A stretch of DNA of 64,000 bases. It comes from Bacteroidaceae bacterium. GTDB taxonomy: Bacteria; Bacteroidota; Bacteroidia; Bacteroidales; Bacteroidaceae. The stretch covers positions 83,340 to 147,339 of the forward strand of contig JAFNXL010000041.1 in the NCBI GenBank assembly GCA_017379075.1, read 5' to 3'. Of this stretch, positions 1-10,400 are shown piece by piece (within the stretch, counting starts at the first letter, position 1; the number at the start of each line of letters is the position of its first letter). The position numbers and the translations under genes are program-made. The notes beneath the pieces are model-generated. The model saw only the letters and a program-made list of their open reading frames with translations, was not told the origin of the DNA and made no database searches.

Positions 1-2555
1 GAGTTGTTGTCAAATTTAACAAGACGATTCCTTTTACAGGCGAAACTTATAGCGGAATTCCTGTCGTCTTGAATGCAGACATCCCTACAGGAATTGCTAT
101 TACCAATCCCTTGAATTTGGAGAAGAAACTTCCGTTCACGTATGATTTGACAAATGATGTTGAATTTACTTATTACGATCCATCAGGAGCAAATTCTTAT
201 ACTCCGCTTGGTGAGTCAACCATCGAGACCCCATTGACTTACGAATGGGATTTTGCAAATTCTTCCAGCTACTTCACAGTGCAGGGAATGATGCTGTCTG
301 CTATTGCTGTTACAGATGGTGCTTATTTAGGTTTGAATATTCCAGAATTGGGAATCAATGGTTCTACAACTGTATCAATTTCAGAACCCCCGGTTCCTGT
401 TACAGAGATTCAGTGTGAGCCTTCAAGATGGGAGATGACAATTCACGAATATTTACCGAGAGTGGACGGCCTTCGTGATGCAATTAAAGTTTTGCCCGAG
501 GACGCCACTAATAAGTACTATGATTTCGTGCCAGCAGACGATGCCGCTGCAGCTGTTTATAGTAATGGAATGTTCTCCGATGGCGGAACCTACAATATTA
601 ACATTGTCTCACAAGAGAATCCTGCAATATATACCACTATCCAGGTGACCGTTACGGTTCCTGTAGAGGGTATTTCATTGAACACTCCATCAAGTCTTTT
701 CTATGCAGTACCAGGAGATATGGTATATAATGACCTTCGTTCTAAGGTGAATGTCAGTCCCAGCAATGCCACTAATAAAAATATTGAATTCACTATAATG
801 AGTGAGGAAAATGGCTCTATAGTTGATGGTCAGGCGGCTGCGGCAGGAGTTAATACTATTAAAATTTCATCTGCAGAGGATCCCGATATTTATACAAGCG
901 TTACGGTAATTGTCAATGAGATTGAAGCTCCTGAAGTTCTTGAGATGGAAATAGGACAGAATTACTTAGACTTGCTGGAAGGACAAATAAAAGTGTTACC
1001 GGAAGAACCCAATAGGCCTTTCACATACACCCTCTCTCTTGATGATGAAAGTGCAGACGCATTTGAAGACGATGGTACGGCCTTGACAGCCGGTGATTAT
1101 CTGTTGACAGTCACTTGTGTAGAGAATCCAAGAGCAAAGGCTGAAGTTGTTGTCAGAGTAGCAGAACCTGTAGTCATTACCTTCCCCTCTTCCATTACTC
1201 TTTCCAAATTTAAGGATACAGAGTTAGAATTGACTTTGGTTAGTGGTGCTGAAAGTTTCAATCCTGAATTACTTGAATTCCAATTAGAACCTATGGGCGA
1301 TATTGTTCCGGGTGTGAGAACTCCAATCTCTTTCACTCCGATTGAAGACACAAACAATCTGCAATGGAATCTCCGAGCTTTCGCCACTGGTAGTTATTGG
1401 ATCCAAGTATTATATAACGGAGAACCGATGAAGAACGAAGATTCTGAAGGAATTACCGCTAACGTCCCTGTAGAGATTCAGTTCAATAACGACGGCTGGG
1501 ATTGGATTTATATTCCCACTAACATGAACCTGCAGAATGAAGATGGCAACTATCACTCATGGATGAATCAGGATGAAAACAACCGTATCATCGAAATCCG
1601 TTCACAGACTGATTTGCTCTATAATGATGTCAATTATGGTCTGTTTGGAACCATTGACCATTTGTCTCCTGGAGATGGTATGTATAAGGTAAAGGCTTCA
1701 TACGAAAATGCTGAAGATGCCGTATTTGTTGGTGATGAATGGGAAATTTGGTGGGAGCGTTATCCTTGGAAGGAAATAGTGAAAGGCTACAACTGGATTG
1801 GTTATCCCAATGAGTGGGACATGACCGTGGAAGAATTCAACGAATTGGAAAATCCAGCCAGTGATGGAGACGTAATTATTGGCAAGACAGGTTTTGCCGA
1901 GTTTGATGGTGTATCTGGTGAATGGGTAGGATCAGACGGTTTCTATTTCCAAGCCGGTAAGGGTTATCTTTACTATTGCGAAAACGAAGATGGTTATCCC
2001 GAAGGCATTTCATTCGACTACATACCCACAACTGATGAACAGATGATGCATCAAAGAACCGCACCTACTGCTGAGCCTGTTTCCAAGGAAAGCGTATGGA
2101 AGTTCGACGCTGGAAAATTTGCAGACAACATGGCCATGGTTGCAGTGCTTCCCCAATTGGAGAATCCAGAGGACTATACCATCGGAGCCTTTGTTGGTGA
2201 GGAATGCCGCGGTAAGGGTAACGTTGTAAATGGTGAAAAGATGATGATTTGTGTTGCGGGCAAGGCAGGCGAGACTGTCACTTTCCGCCTTCACAATGAG
2301 CAGACCGGCGAATTCATTGATATTAACGAGCGTGTGACTTATGCTCAACGTGTAGGCTCATTGAAGGCACCGGTGGTATTGACCTCAAATGCCATCTCTA
2401 CCGGCATCATCGAAATGGCAGCTTCCGATAAGTCTGCCGAGGGAATCTTCGATCTCAGTGGCCGTCGTGTAGAGAAGATGAACACCGGTGGTGTTTACAT
2501 TGTGAAGAGCCGTCAAAACGGCAAGATTGTCACCAAAAAAGTGGTGAAGAAATAA
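1..2555 (+). CDS. Large surface protein with Ig-like repeats and sorting-type C-terminal tail (5' partial)
   Basis: The frame is already open at the first bases, so the true start lies upstream and the N-terminus, including any signal peptide, is missing. The first half looks like successive bacterial Ig-like beta domains (motifs such as VPVTEIQCEPSRWEM and VPVEGISLNTPSSLF). Then come two related modules starting near 1,490 (GWDWIYIP) and 1,786 (GYNWIGYP), and a module with IGAFVGEECRGKG near 2,180. The last about 35 residues (YxLSGRRV...GGVYIVK...KKVVKK type) resemble the C-terminal signals of exported Bacteroidota proteins; whether type IX secretion is used cannot be seen here. The role is probably extracellular structure or adhesion. 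It lies 90 nt upstream of the barrel gene and may belong to the same operon. Confidence 0.75.
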   Translation, partial: VVVKFNKTIPFTGETYSGIPVVLNADIPTGIAITNPLNLEKKLPFTYDLTNDVEFTYYDPSGANSYTPLGESTIETPLTYEWDFANSSSYFTVQGMMLSAIAVTDGAYLGLNIPELGINGSTTVSISEPPVPVTEIQCEPSRWEMTIHEYLPRVDGLRDAIKVLPEDATNKYYDFVPADDAAAAVYSNGMFSDGGTYNINIVSQENPAIYTTIQVTVTVPVEGISLNTPSSLFYAVPGDMVYNDLRSKVNVSPSNATNKNIEFTIMSEENGSIVDGQAAAAGVNTIKISSAEDPDIYTSVTVIVNEIEAPEVLEMEIGQNYLDLLEGQIKVLPEEPNRPFTYTLSLDDESADAFEDDGTALTAGDYLLTVTCVENPRAKAEVVVRVAEPVVITFPSSITLSKFKDTELELTLVSGAESFNPELLEFQLEPMGDIVPGVRTPISFTPIEDTNNLQWNLRAFATGSYWIQVLYNGEPMKNEDSEGITANVPVEIQFNNDGWDWIYIPTNMNLQNEDGNYHSWMNQDENNRIIEIRSQTDLLYNDVNYGLFGTIDHLSPGDGMYKVKASYENAEDAVFVGDEWEIWWERYPWKEIVKGYNWIGYPNEWDMTVEEFNELENPASDGDVIIGKTGFAEFDGVSGEWVGSDGFYFQAGKGYLYYCENEDGYPEGISFDYIPTTDEQMMHQRTAPTAEPVSKESVWKFDAGKFADNMAMVAVLPQLENPEDYTIGAFVGEECRGKGNVVNGEKMMICVAGKAGETVTFRLHNEQTGEFIDINERVTYAQRVGSLKAPVVLTSNAISTGIIEMAASDKSAEGIFDLSGRRVEKMNTGGVYIVKSRQNGKIVTKKVVKK

Positions 2556-2568
2556 TATAAGTTAAAGC

Positions 2569-2618
2569 GACGAGCGGTTGGCAGGTAACCGTTCAGACGG
2601 TACAGACCGCCGCTCGTC
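2569..2618 (+). other. Structured intergenic hairpin
   Basis: GACGAGCGG (2569-2577) pairs with CCGCTCGTC (2610-2618), and inside it ACCGT (2588-2592) pairs with ACGGT (2597-2601). No T-run follows, so it is not a standard intrinsic terminator. In an operon gap it could set transcript processing or differential expression. Confidence 0.5.
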
Positions 2619-2645
2619 CCTATTCATTTAGTAAAAGGAAAAACA

Positions 2646-4373
2646 ATGAAATCCATTAGGCAGATACTTGTGTTGGCTGTCACAGTCATGCTTAGCGGCT
2701 CTCTGTATGCCCAAAACATATCCGAAATCGCCAAGAGCGACCCGCTTATCATATCCGGTGCTGTGGGCACACAGAACACTTATCGCTATTCTTCCGTGGG
2801 CAACGGTTATGGCTCGCCCTTAAGCAACACGGTGTATGCAAACCTGAATATCAGCCTATATGGTTTCAATATGCCGTTCTCGTTGTATTATAGCAACGAC
2901 AATCTCAATTTCAATTACCCCCAGATTTCGTTCAATCTTACCCCCCGTTACAAGAACTGGGTGGGACATTTTGGCCAATCATCAATGGCCATGAGCAGTT
3001 ATGTAATGAATATGTCCTTCAACGGAGTGGGACTTGAATACAATAGTGACAAACTTCGTGTCGGTGCCTTTTATGGCCGTCTCCGTAATGCCATTAATGC
3101 AGACCCCACCGACCCGTTCTCACGACCTTCGCAATACAAACGCATGGGTTGGGGCTTCAAGATGGGCTATGGCTCTGGCAAGAATTACATAGATTTGTAT
3201 CTGCTCCGTGCCTGTGACTCAGAAAACTCTATCGATGAGATTTGGCGTCAGCAGATTCCACCCCAAGAAAACATCGTTGTGGGTTTGAAAGGACGCGTTA
3301 CACCTTTCAAATGGCTTGCGTTTACAGCCAACATGGCCACATCTGTTTTCAACACAGACTTGCGCGCACCCGAGGTGCCCATCACCACTAAGTTTGACAA
3401 AATATTTGATGTCAAATACAGCTCACTTATGCGATTTGCTGGTGACCTTAACGCCAACCTTAACCTCAAAGGAGTCAATGCCTCAATAAGTTACCGCATG
3501 GTGCAACCAGATTACACATCGTTAGGCACTTATTATATGTCCAACAACTATCATAGTTTGGGACTAACCCTCGGCACCACCTTATTTAATAAGATCTCCT
3601 TGTCTGGTACATTCTCCGGCCAGGCAGACAATCTTTCAAAGGAACAACTTTATACCACTTGCGGTTATGTGTATGCCGCCAACGCTAGCATGCGTTTAGG
3701 CAGCCATTTCACGGTCACGGCTGGATACAACGGTTATCTCCAGTCGCAACGTGCAGGAACCCGTGCCGTCAACGACACAACCAAGATTCACCGTATCATG
3801 TCAAGTTACAGCCTCACGCCCTCTTACTCATACGAGACAGACTTGTTGGGACACAGTGTCAGTCTGACGGCCAATATGACGCAAAACGAAGACCTCAACA
3901 AATTTGCAACAGGCGAGAGCGATGTCAAGACAAAAGCCCTCGGACTTTCTTACAACGTCGATGTCAAACCCATCGAAACAGACTTTACCTTGACATACAG
4001 CCATCAGGAATCCAAAGGTTTCAAGAGCAAATACATCAGTGATGTGGCTTCACTTGGCACCAGCCGTTCCTTTTTAAAGGAAAAGAACCTCAACCTTTCT
4101 GCTTCGGTGTCCCTTTGCTATAATGAAATTGTACGCCAGTCTAAAAGACTTTCGCTTGGTGGCGACTTCTCTACAAGCTATAATATTAAAAAGGTGCATT
4201 TGTTGTCTGCAAGCGCTTCATTCAGCAAGTATGGCGACGTGAACATCACCAAAGTCCGCAGCAACCTCGACTGTACTGACATAAGGCTCAGCCTCAATTA
4301 TACATACACATTCACTTTGTTAAGCATAAAGAGCAAGGCCAATAGAGAAAAAGAGAAACAGAATGCACTGTAA
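2646..4373 (+). CDS. Predicted outer-membrane beta-barrel protein
   Basis: This 575-residue protein begins with a clear signal peptide (MKSIRQILVLAVTVMLSGSLYA, cut before Q). The rest alternates short amphipathic strands rich in Tyr, Ser, Asn and Leu, typical of a large outer-membrane barrel (for example VYANLNISLYGFNMPF and HSLGLTLGTTLFNKISL). I do not recognise a specific family. It sits 36 nt upstream of the 2,693-residue exported protein, so it may be its outer-membrane partner or anchor; that is inference from context. It ends in a charged tail (KSKANREKEKQNAL) rather than the usual terminal aromatic residue, so the C-terminus may lie in the periplasm. Confidence 0.7.
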   Translation: MKSIRQILVLAVTVMLSGSLYAQNISEIAKSDPLIISGAVGTQNTYRYSSVGNGYGSPLSNTVYANLNISLYGFNMPFSLYYSNDNLNFNYPQISFNLTPRYKNWVGHFGQSSMAMSSYVMNMSFNGVGLEYNSDKLRVGAFYGRLRNAINADPTDPFSRPSQYKRMGWGFKMGYGSGKNYIDLYLLRACDSENSIDEIWRQQIPPQENIVVGLKGRVTPFKWLAFTANMATSVFNTDLRAPEVPITTKFDKIFDVKYSSLMRFAGDLNANLNLKGVNASISYRMVQPDYTSLGTYYMSNNYHSLGLTLGTTLFNKISLSGTFSGQADNLSKEQLYTTCGYVYAANASMRLGSHFTVTAGYNGYLQSQRAGTRAVNDTTKIHRIMSSYSLTPSYSYETDLLGHSVSLTANMTQNEDLNKFATGESDVKTKALGLSYNVDVKPIETDFTLTYSHQESKGFKSKYISDVASLGTSRSFLKEKNLNLSASVSLCYNEIVRQSKRLSLGGDFSTSYNIKKVHLLSASASFSKYGDVNITKVRSNLDCTDIRLSLNYTYTFTLLSIKSKANREKEKQNAL

Positions 4374-4409
4374 GCTTTCCGCTGATAAAAAATTGAAAAA
4401 TACAACGAT

Positions 4410-7400
4410 ATGAAAAGATATAGATATATAGCTGTTTGGGTAGCCTCACTTTTTAGTGCCCTTTCCATGTGGGCACAGGAAGTCATTGTAAATGTAACAC
4501 CCGCCCAACAGGTGTTGCCGCCACAAGTGTTGTTATACTTGGCAGACCCTGGCAAGTTCTTTACCATTACATTGACCAATACCACAGCCGACGCCCAGCA
4601 AGTGCATTTGGGATTACAGTTGGAACAGACGATACCTTCCAGCGATTTGGCCATCTCCACACCTGCCAATCGTCAGCCCCAGAATCCGTTTGTTATACAG
4701 CCAAACTCCACTTATACACTCAATTCAGTGGAGATGAGAAAACTCTTTGACCATATTCCATCAAGTGAGATACAATGTCCTCCCGGCCTTTTTGAGAATT
4801 ATCAAAACGGCGCTTTCGGACTGCTCCCGGAAGGCACCTATCGCGCCAAGGTCACTGCTTATCGTTGGAATGACCCCCAGCTGGTAACACCCATCACGGT
4901 GAGTAATCCAGAAGGCGGATGGTGTACTTTCCAAGTCTGCTACAAGGCACAAGCGCCCCAATTCCTTATGCCCCTGGCCAACGCCCAAAATGAAAACGCC
5001 ATTGCAGAAATTGACCCTTTAAATGCGCAATTTGCCTGGACACAACCCGTGATAGCCTGCGGAGCATCTGCAAACTTTACCTATGATTTCAAGATAGTTG
5101 AGTTGATGCCTGGCCAACAGCCAGATGTGGCTATGGACCATAACCCGGTTGTTTATCAGGTGGAGGATTTGATGACCAGCATGTGCATGATCACAACAGA
5201 TGTCCTTACAAGGAACTTCTATGCCAATAAAACCTATTTGGCTCAAGTAACGGCTGTGGCTAATGCAGCCGGTCCGCTTTCCTATGTCATGCTGGAGAAC
5301 AACGGCAAAAGCACCTATCACGTATTCAAAATAAAAACAGACTCCGAAGACGCTAAGGAACCGGAACAGACAGAGGAGAAAGAGGATAAAGATGACTCTT
5401 CAGATGAAGAGAAGGATGAAAAAGACGAGGAAAAGAATGAGGAAAAGGACGACAACGACGGGGAGGATGATGAATTAATTGCCCTTTGGGGAAAGAATTC
5501 AATGCAAGACAGCCTCTTTAACGATGCGCTTTACAATTTCCGCAATCCCACCATTACAAGTCCTGCGTTTATAGAAATTGCCGCCCGCAAGCAATTCCTG
5601 CGTAGCGATATGGCCATTGCATGGCGAGAAGTCTGGCATCTGGGTGGAGAAGGTCAAGAAGCCGACACCTTGACGTTTGATTACGAAGTCCAATTGTTCA
5701 ACGGAAAATCAACGGCTGATAAGAAAGCCACTCTCGAAACAGAACCCATCTATACAAACCTGGTTAAGGGTTCTGGCGATTTGATAGACACTATTCATTG
5801 GGAAAAGATCAAGGACAAGGTTGAAGAAAAGGACTATTTGGTGCTGCGTGTAAAACCGATATGTACCAATAATGCCAATGATGTGGCATTTCATTACGAC
5901 AGCCTCAATGTGGTAGACTTTGCATTAGTAGAGTCGTTGTCCAAAAAGTATTTCCAATGTTCAAATATGGTGGAAATAGACAACGAGAAACCTACTACCG
6001 CTTCTGCCGATGACCTCACTGGCCAAACGGTTGCCATCGGTGAATACCAACTCACCATTGATGAAATTAAGGAAGGCAAAAAGGCGGACACTTGGGAAGG
6101 CAAAGGACGAGTTGAATGGAATCCATTGGGCACCAAAGTCATGGTTTGTGTCAAGTTTGAGGATTTGAAAATCAATACAGACCTGGTTGTCTTTGATGGA
6201 ACGGCAAAGTCATACTCCAATGACCCGAAGACAAACAATGACATTGTGGAAGGCCTCTTTAGTGATTGGGGAATCGACAACCTCATTTCTGATACAGGTA
6301 TCCCTTATGCAGAACAACTGCAATCTACTGCTACGGACGGTGTGAAAGGATTGGCAGAGAAAATCGATTTGAGTAAATATTATGAATATGTTGTCGCCGG
6401 AGAGAATATTTGGAATGCCATTGGCAGTCTAAATATTGATGAGTTATATCTGCCTATAGGCCTGCCCGACAATTTGACAGCAATCATCAGTAATGACTCT
6501 ACTGCCAAAAATCCTGTAGACATACAGATTAGTACCATGAAGTTTGCCGCCACCCACGCAACCATGGACCTCATCGGTGAGTTCGTTTTGCCGAACAATA
6601 ACGTAACGAAGGACCAGATTCTGGTATTCGGTTGCCCACGACTTTGTATCTCTCCAGAGAGAATCTTACCCGAATCTGGTACGTTGGCTTTGCTCTCAGA
6701 CATGGCCTTATACGACCCCGAATCAGACTTTACGTTTACTTTCAAGGCTCCTAAGGATGTCCTTCATCCTGTTGACGGATGCTATATTTCATGGCATGCC
6801 GATAAGTTTGAGATGTTGGGCATTGATGCCGATATGGCAATACCCGAACTGAGAGTCGATTCGGCTGGTGTCATGACAGACCGCTGTCCTGTTCTCAACG
6901 TACGTGCCAGTTTCAGTGAATGGGAAGACTGGATGATAGACAATGTAACGATGGAGCCATTCCAGGCCGTCGATATGCCTGGTTGGACTTTCACTGTATC
7001 CGATATCGTCTATGACCACTCCATCCACCGTAATTCCACAGTTATGGGCGAATTCCCCGAAGGATACGACAAGAGTTTATCGACAAAGGGCGGAAATGAC
7101 CTCTCATGGAAGGGACTGTACATCGACACCATAAGCGTACAGATGCCGGGTGCATTGACCTTTGGTGATGCAGAAGACGAACGATGCAAGATTTCAGCCA
7201 CAAACATGTTCTTTGATGATTCGGGAGCGACTTTGAAGGTGGCCGGCGATGACATATTGTCTGCCCGTACCGGAAAAGCCGGTGGTTGGAGCTTCGAGAT
7301 TGACCATATCTCTTTAGGTTTCATTCAGAACAACTTCAACGATTGTCATTTCAGGGGAAAATTTGATGTTCCACTGATTGACAGTGAGATAGGATATAAG

Positions 7401-10400
7401 TGCCAAATAGTTAATGTTAAAGAAGAACACAATGCGAAGGCTGGCGATTATGCCTATATTTTCACAACCCAACAAGTGCAAGAGAATGTGAATTTTGATT
7501 TCTTTGTGGCAAAGGCTAAACTGAAGAAGGAATTGACTTATTTGTTGGTTGAAGCCGTGCCCGAAGAGAAAGAAGAGCTGGAAACCCGAGTGGAATTCCT
7601 TATGGGGGGTACGCTTGAAATCGGTGGCAAGGAAAACTTGCAGGGATTTGTCGATGACATAGGCCTGGAGTTCAGTGTGCCCGATGTGCATTTTGCCAAG
7701 ATGCGATTAGCCAATTGTGACCGTTGGGAGTCAAAATATGAGAAATCGCTACAAGATGCGGCAAATCAGGATATAAAGAACGCCATGCTTGACTTGTACC
7801 AAGACAAGCAGTTCCAATGGGGCAGTTTCTATTTCAATACGGGAGATTGGTCTTTGGCATCCGAAGAGAAGTTCTTAGGCCCCTTCTCGTTCTCACTTAC
7901 TGATTACGATTTCAACTATAAGAACAACGAGCTGGGAGTATATCTGCAAGGTAATTTGAAATTTGTGGAAAGCATAGAACTCAGTGCCTCAGCCGGTTTG
8001 GAGATTAAATCTACCGTATCTGGCATTGAGGAGATGGATTTCTCCAAGATTTCGCTTAAGTATAAGGAAGTAGAGTTTAAGGATGCATCGTTCAGCGCCT
8101 CATTCGGTGGCATGAAGTTGGAGGGTTCGCTCGCTGTCAGCAACGATACCATCAATGGCAAGGGATTTGCCGGCACGCTTTTCCTAAGTATGCCTGGCGA
8201 TCTGTTCGAGTTGGATGCCAAGGGCGGATACTATGAATTGCCGGAATTTACCTGGGGATATTTCGACTTGGCGCTCAAAGGGCAAGGCTTACGTTTTGAC
8301 CCCATTGTAATGAGCGGTGTACATGGTGGATTCTATTTCAATTGTATCAAGGAGTCAACAAGTGACACCGAATTCAATGTGAAGCCACAAAACGGAGTGA
8401 TAGGTGTGATTTTGGGACTCACCATATCTACCAGTGCGGGCGAAGATGCCTTGAGCGGAACATTTGAGATGACGGTGGCCTACGATTCTGAACACAACAG
8501 TCTTACAAGGTTCATGTTTACGGGCGACCTGAAGGCGGTTGGCGGTCTTGTGGATGCCAAAGCCACCATCCTATATGAATACAATGATATGACCCAGTAC
8601 TTTGCCCTCAACATTACGGCTGAAGCAGGCCTTTCAGGAGAAGACGCTCTGGAGGCTGTCTTAGGAGAAAACATGAAAGGCTTCTCCGACAAGCTTTCAG
8701 AACTGAACGACAAGTTTGAAGGAGCTGTGGCTGGTGTAAAAGCTGGCTTGGGCGACTTGGCCGGCGACTCCGATGAAAAGGTGGATGAAGAAGACAGGGA
8801 CAAAGCAAAAGCAGCCAAAGAACAGGCTCAAAGTGGAGGCGATAAGGGACTGTCAATGAAGGCGGGTCATACCTCAATCACCGTTGACCTGCGTATCACC
8901 ATGAAAGAGGAAGGAAAAGACCTTGACAAGGTGAAATGGCATCTTTACATCGGTGAACCGGCAGATGACAAGCGTTGTGAGTTTATACTGATTGACTTCA
9001 AATCCCCGATTGTCACTGTGAACATCGGTGCCAATGCTTACCTCTGTTTGGGTAATGAATTGCCTAATGACGGTGAGTTGCCCCCCATCCATCCTACCGT
9101 ACAAGGATTCCTGGACGGTTCAGAAAAGGGAGCTGGTGTGAAGAGTGATGACACCAACAAGGCTAACCGCATGCGTACCCGTGCCCTTGAGAACTTCAAG
9201 GCCGATGTTAGCGGCGGTATCATGTTGGGTGCTGCGGCATGGGGTATGGTTGATGTGGATCTCGGACTCTTCTATGGTAACATGACTGCCATCGGAGGCT
9301 TTGACCTCTCATTGCGCCACATGACCAACATGACTTGTATGAACTTTGACAAGGATCCCGGATATCATGGTTGGTATGGCGAAGGTCAGATCTATGCTTA
9401 TCTGGCAGCCGTCATGGGCTTGAAACTTGACCTCGGCTTCTGGGAAGGAGAATTCCCCATATTGGATGCCGGCATCGGAGGCGTGTTCCGTATGGGAGGT
9501 ATCAATCCTAACTATTTCACTGGCGCTGCTCGTGTGAAACTGAAGGCATTCGCTGGATTGGTGGACGTCAACCGCAAATTCGAGTTTGAATGTGGCGATG
9601 TGTGTGACCTCTTCTACGGCAATGCACTTGACAATTTCGAACTCTTCGGTGAGTGCTCATTGGGTGACACCATCAAGGACAACGGATGGGGAGATGCCCA
9701 CATATTGGATCCATATCTGGACATGAAGCCTACTATAGAGACACTGGCTCCGCTGGACGAGCATTTCCGTGTGATTGACGAAACCGAGTATCAGCGTATG
9801 CTGCGTGATTGGGAGGGTGATGCCGAAGCATTGAAGGCACAGGCCAGTCGCACTTTTGTATTCCATACGAATCCGCAGGCTATACTTTATGAATACAATT
9901 CAGACAAAGATACCAAACACGCACGATATTACAATATCGACTACGACCTGGAGCAATCGTTCCGTACACGTCATGTCTTTGATATGTATCAGTTGAACCC
10001 CAACAAGTTTTACAAACTCGAAATCACAGGTTATGCCAAGGAGCTCTACGAGGGTGTAGAAGATCATCCGCAGACCTTCAACAAAGAGACGCGAGATTAC
10101 GAACCTGTGCCTTGGCAGCAGACACGTTGCTTCTATTTCCGTACGGGTACATCAAAAGTCAACACTTTAACACCCGACTCTATAAATCTGCAGGATTATG
10201 TGGCGTTGGCCTATCCTTCAAGTTATGGCGACTTGACAACTCCGGAGGGATATGTTGACACGGCATACGTTTCAGATATTCAACAACCCATCATTTCATT
10301 GAAGCGTGACTTAAGTACAGCCTTCCCCTCTGAAACCTATAAGTTTATAAATTGGACTCTGTGTGATGAGAATGGGAAGGAATTAGAAACAATTGGCAAT

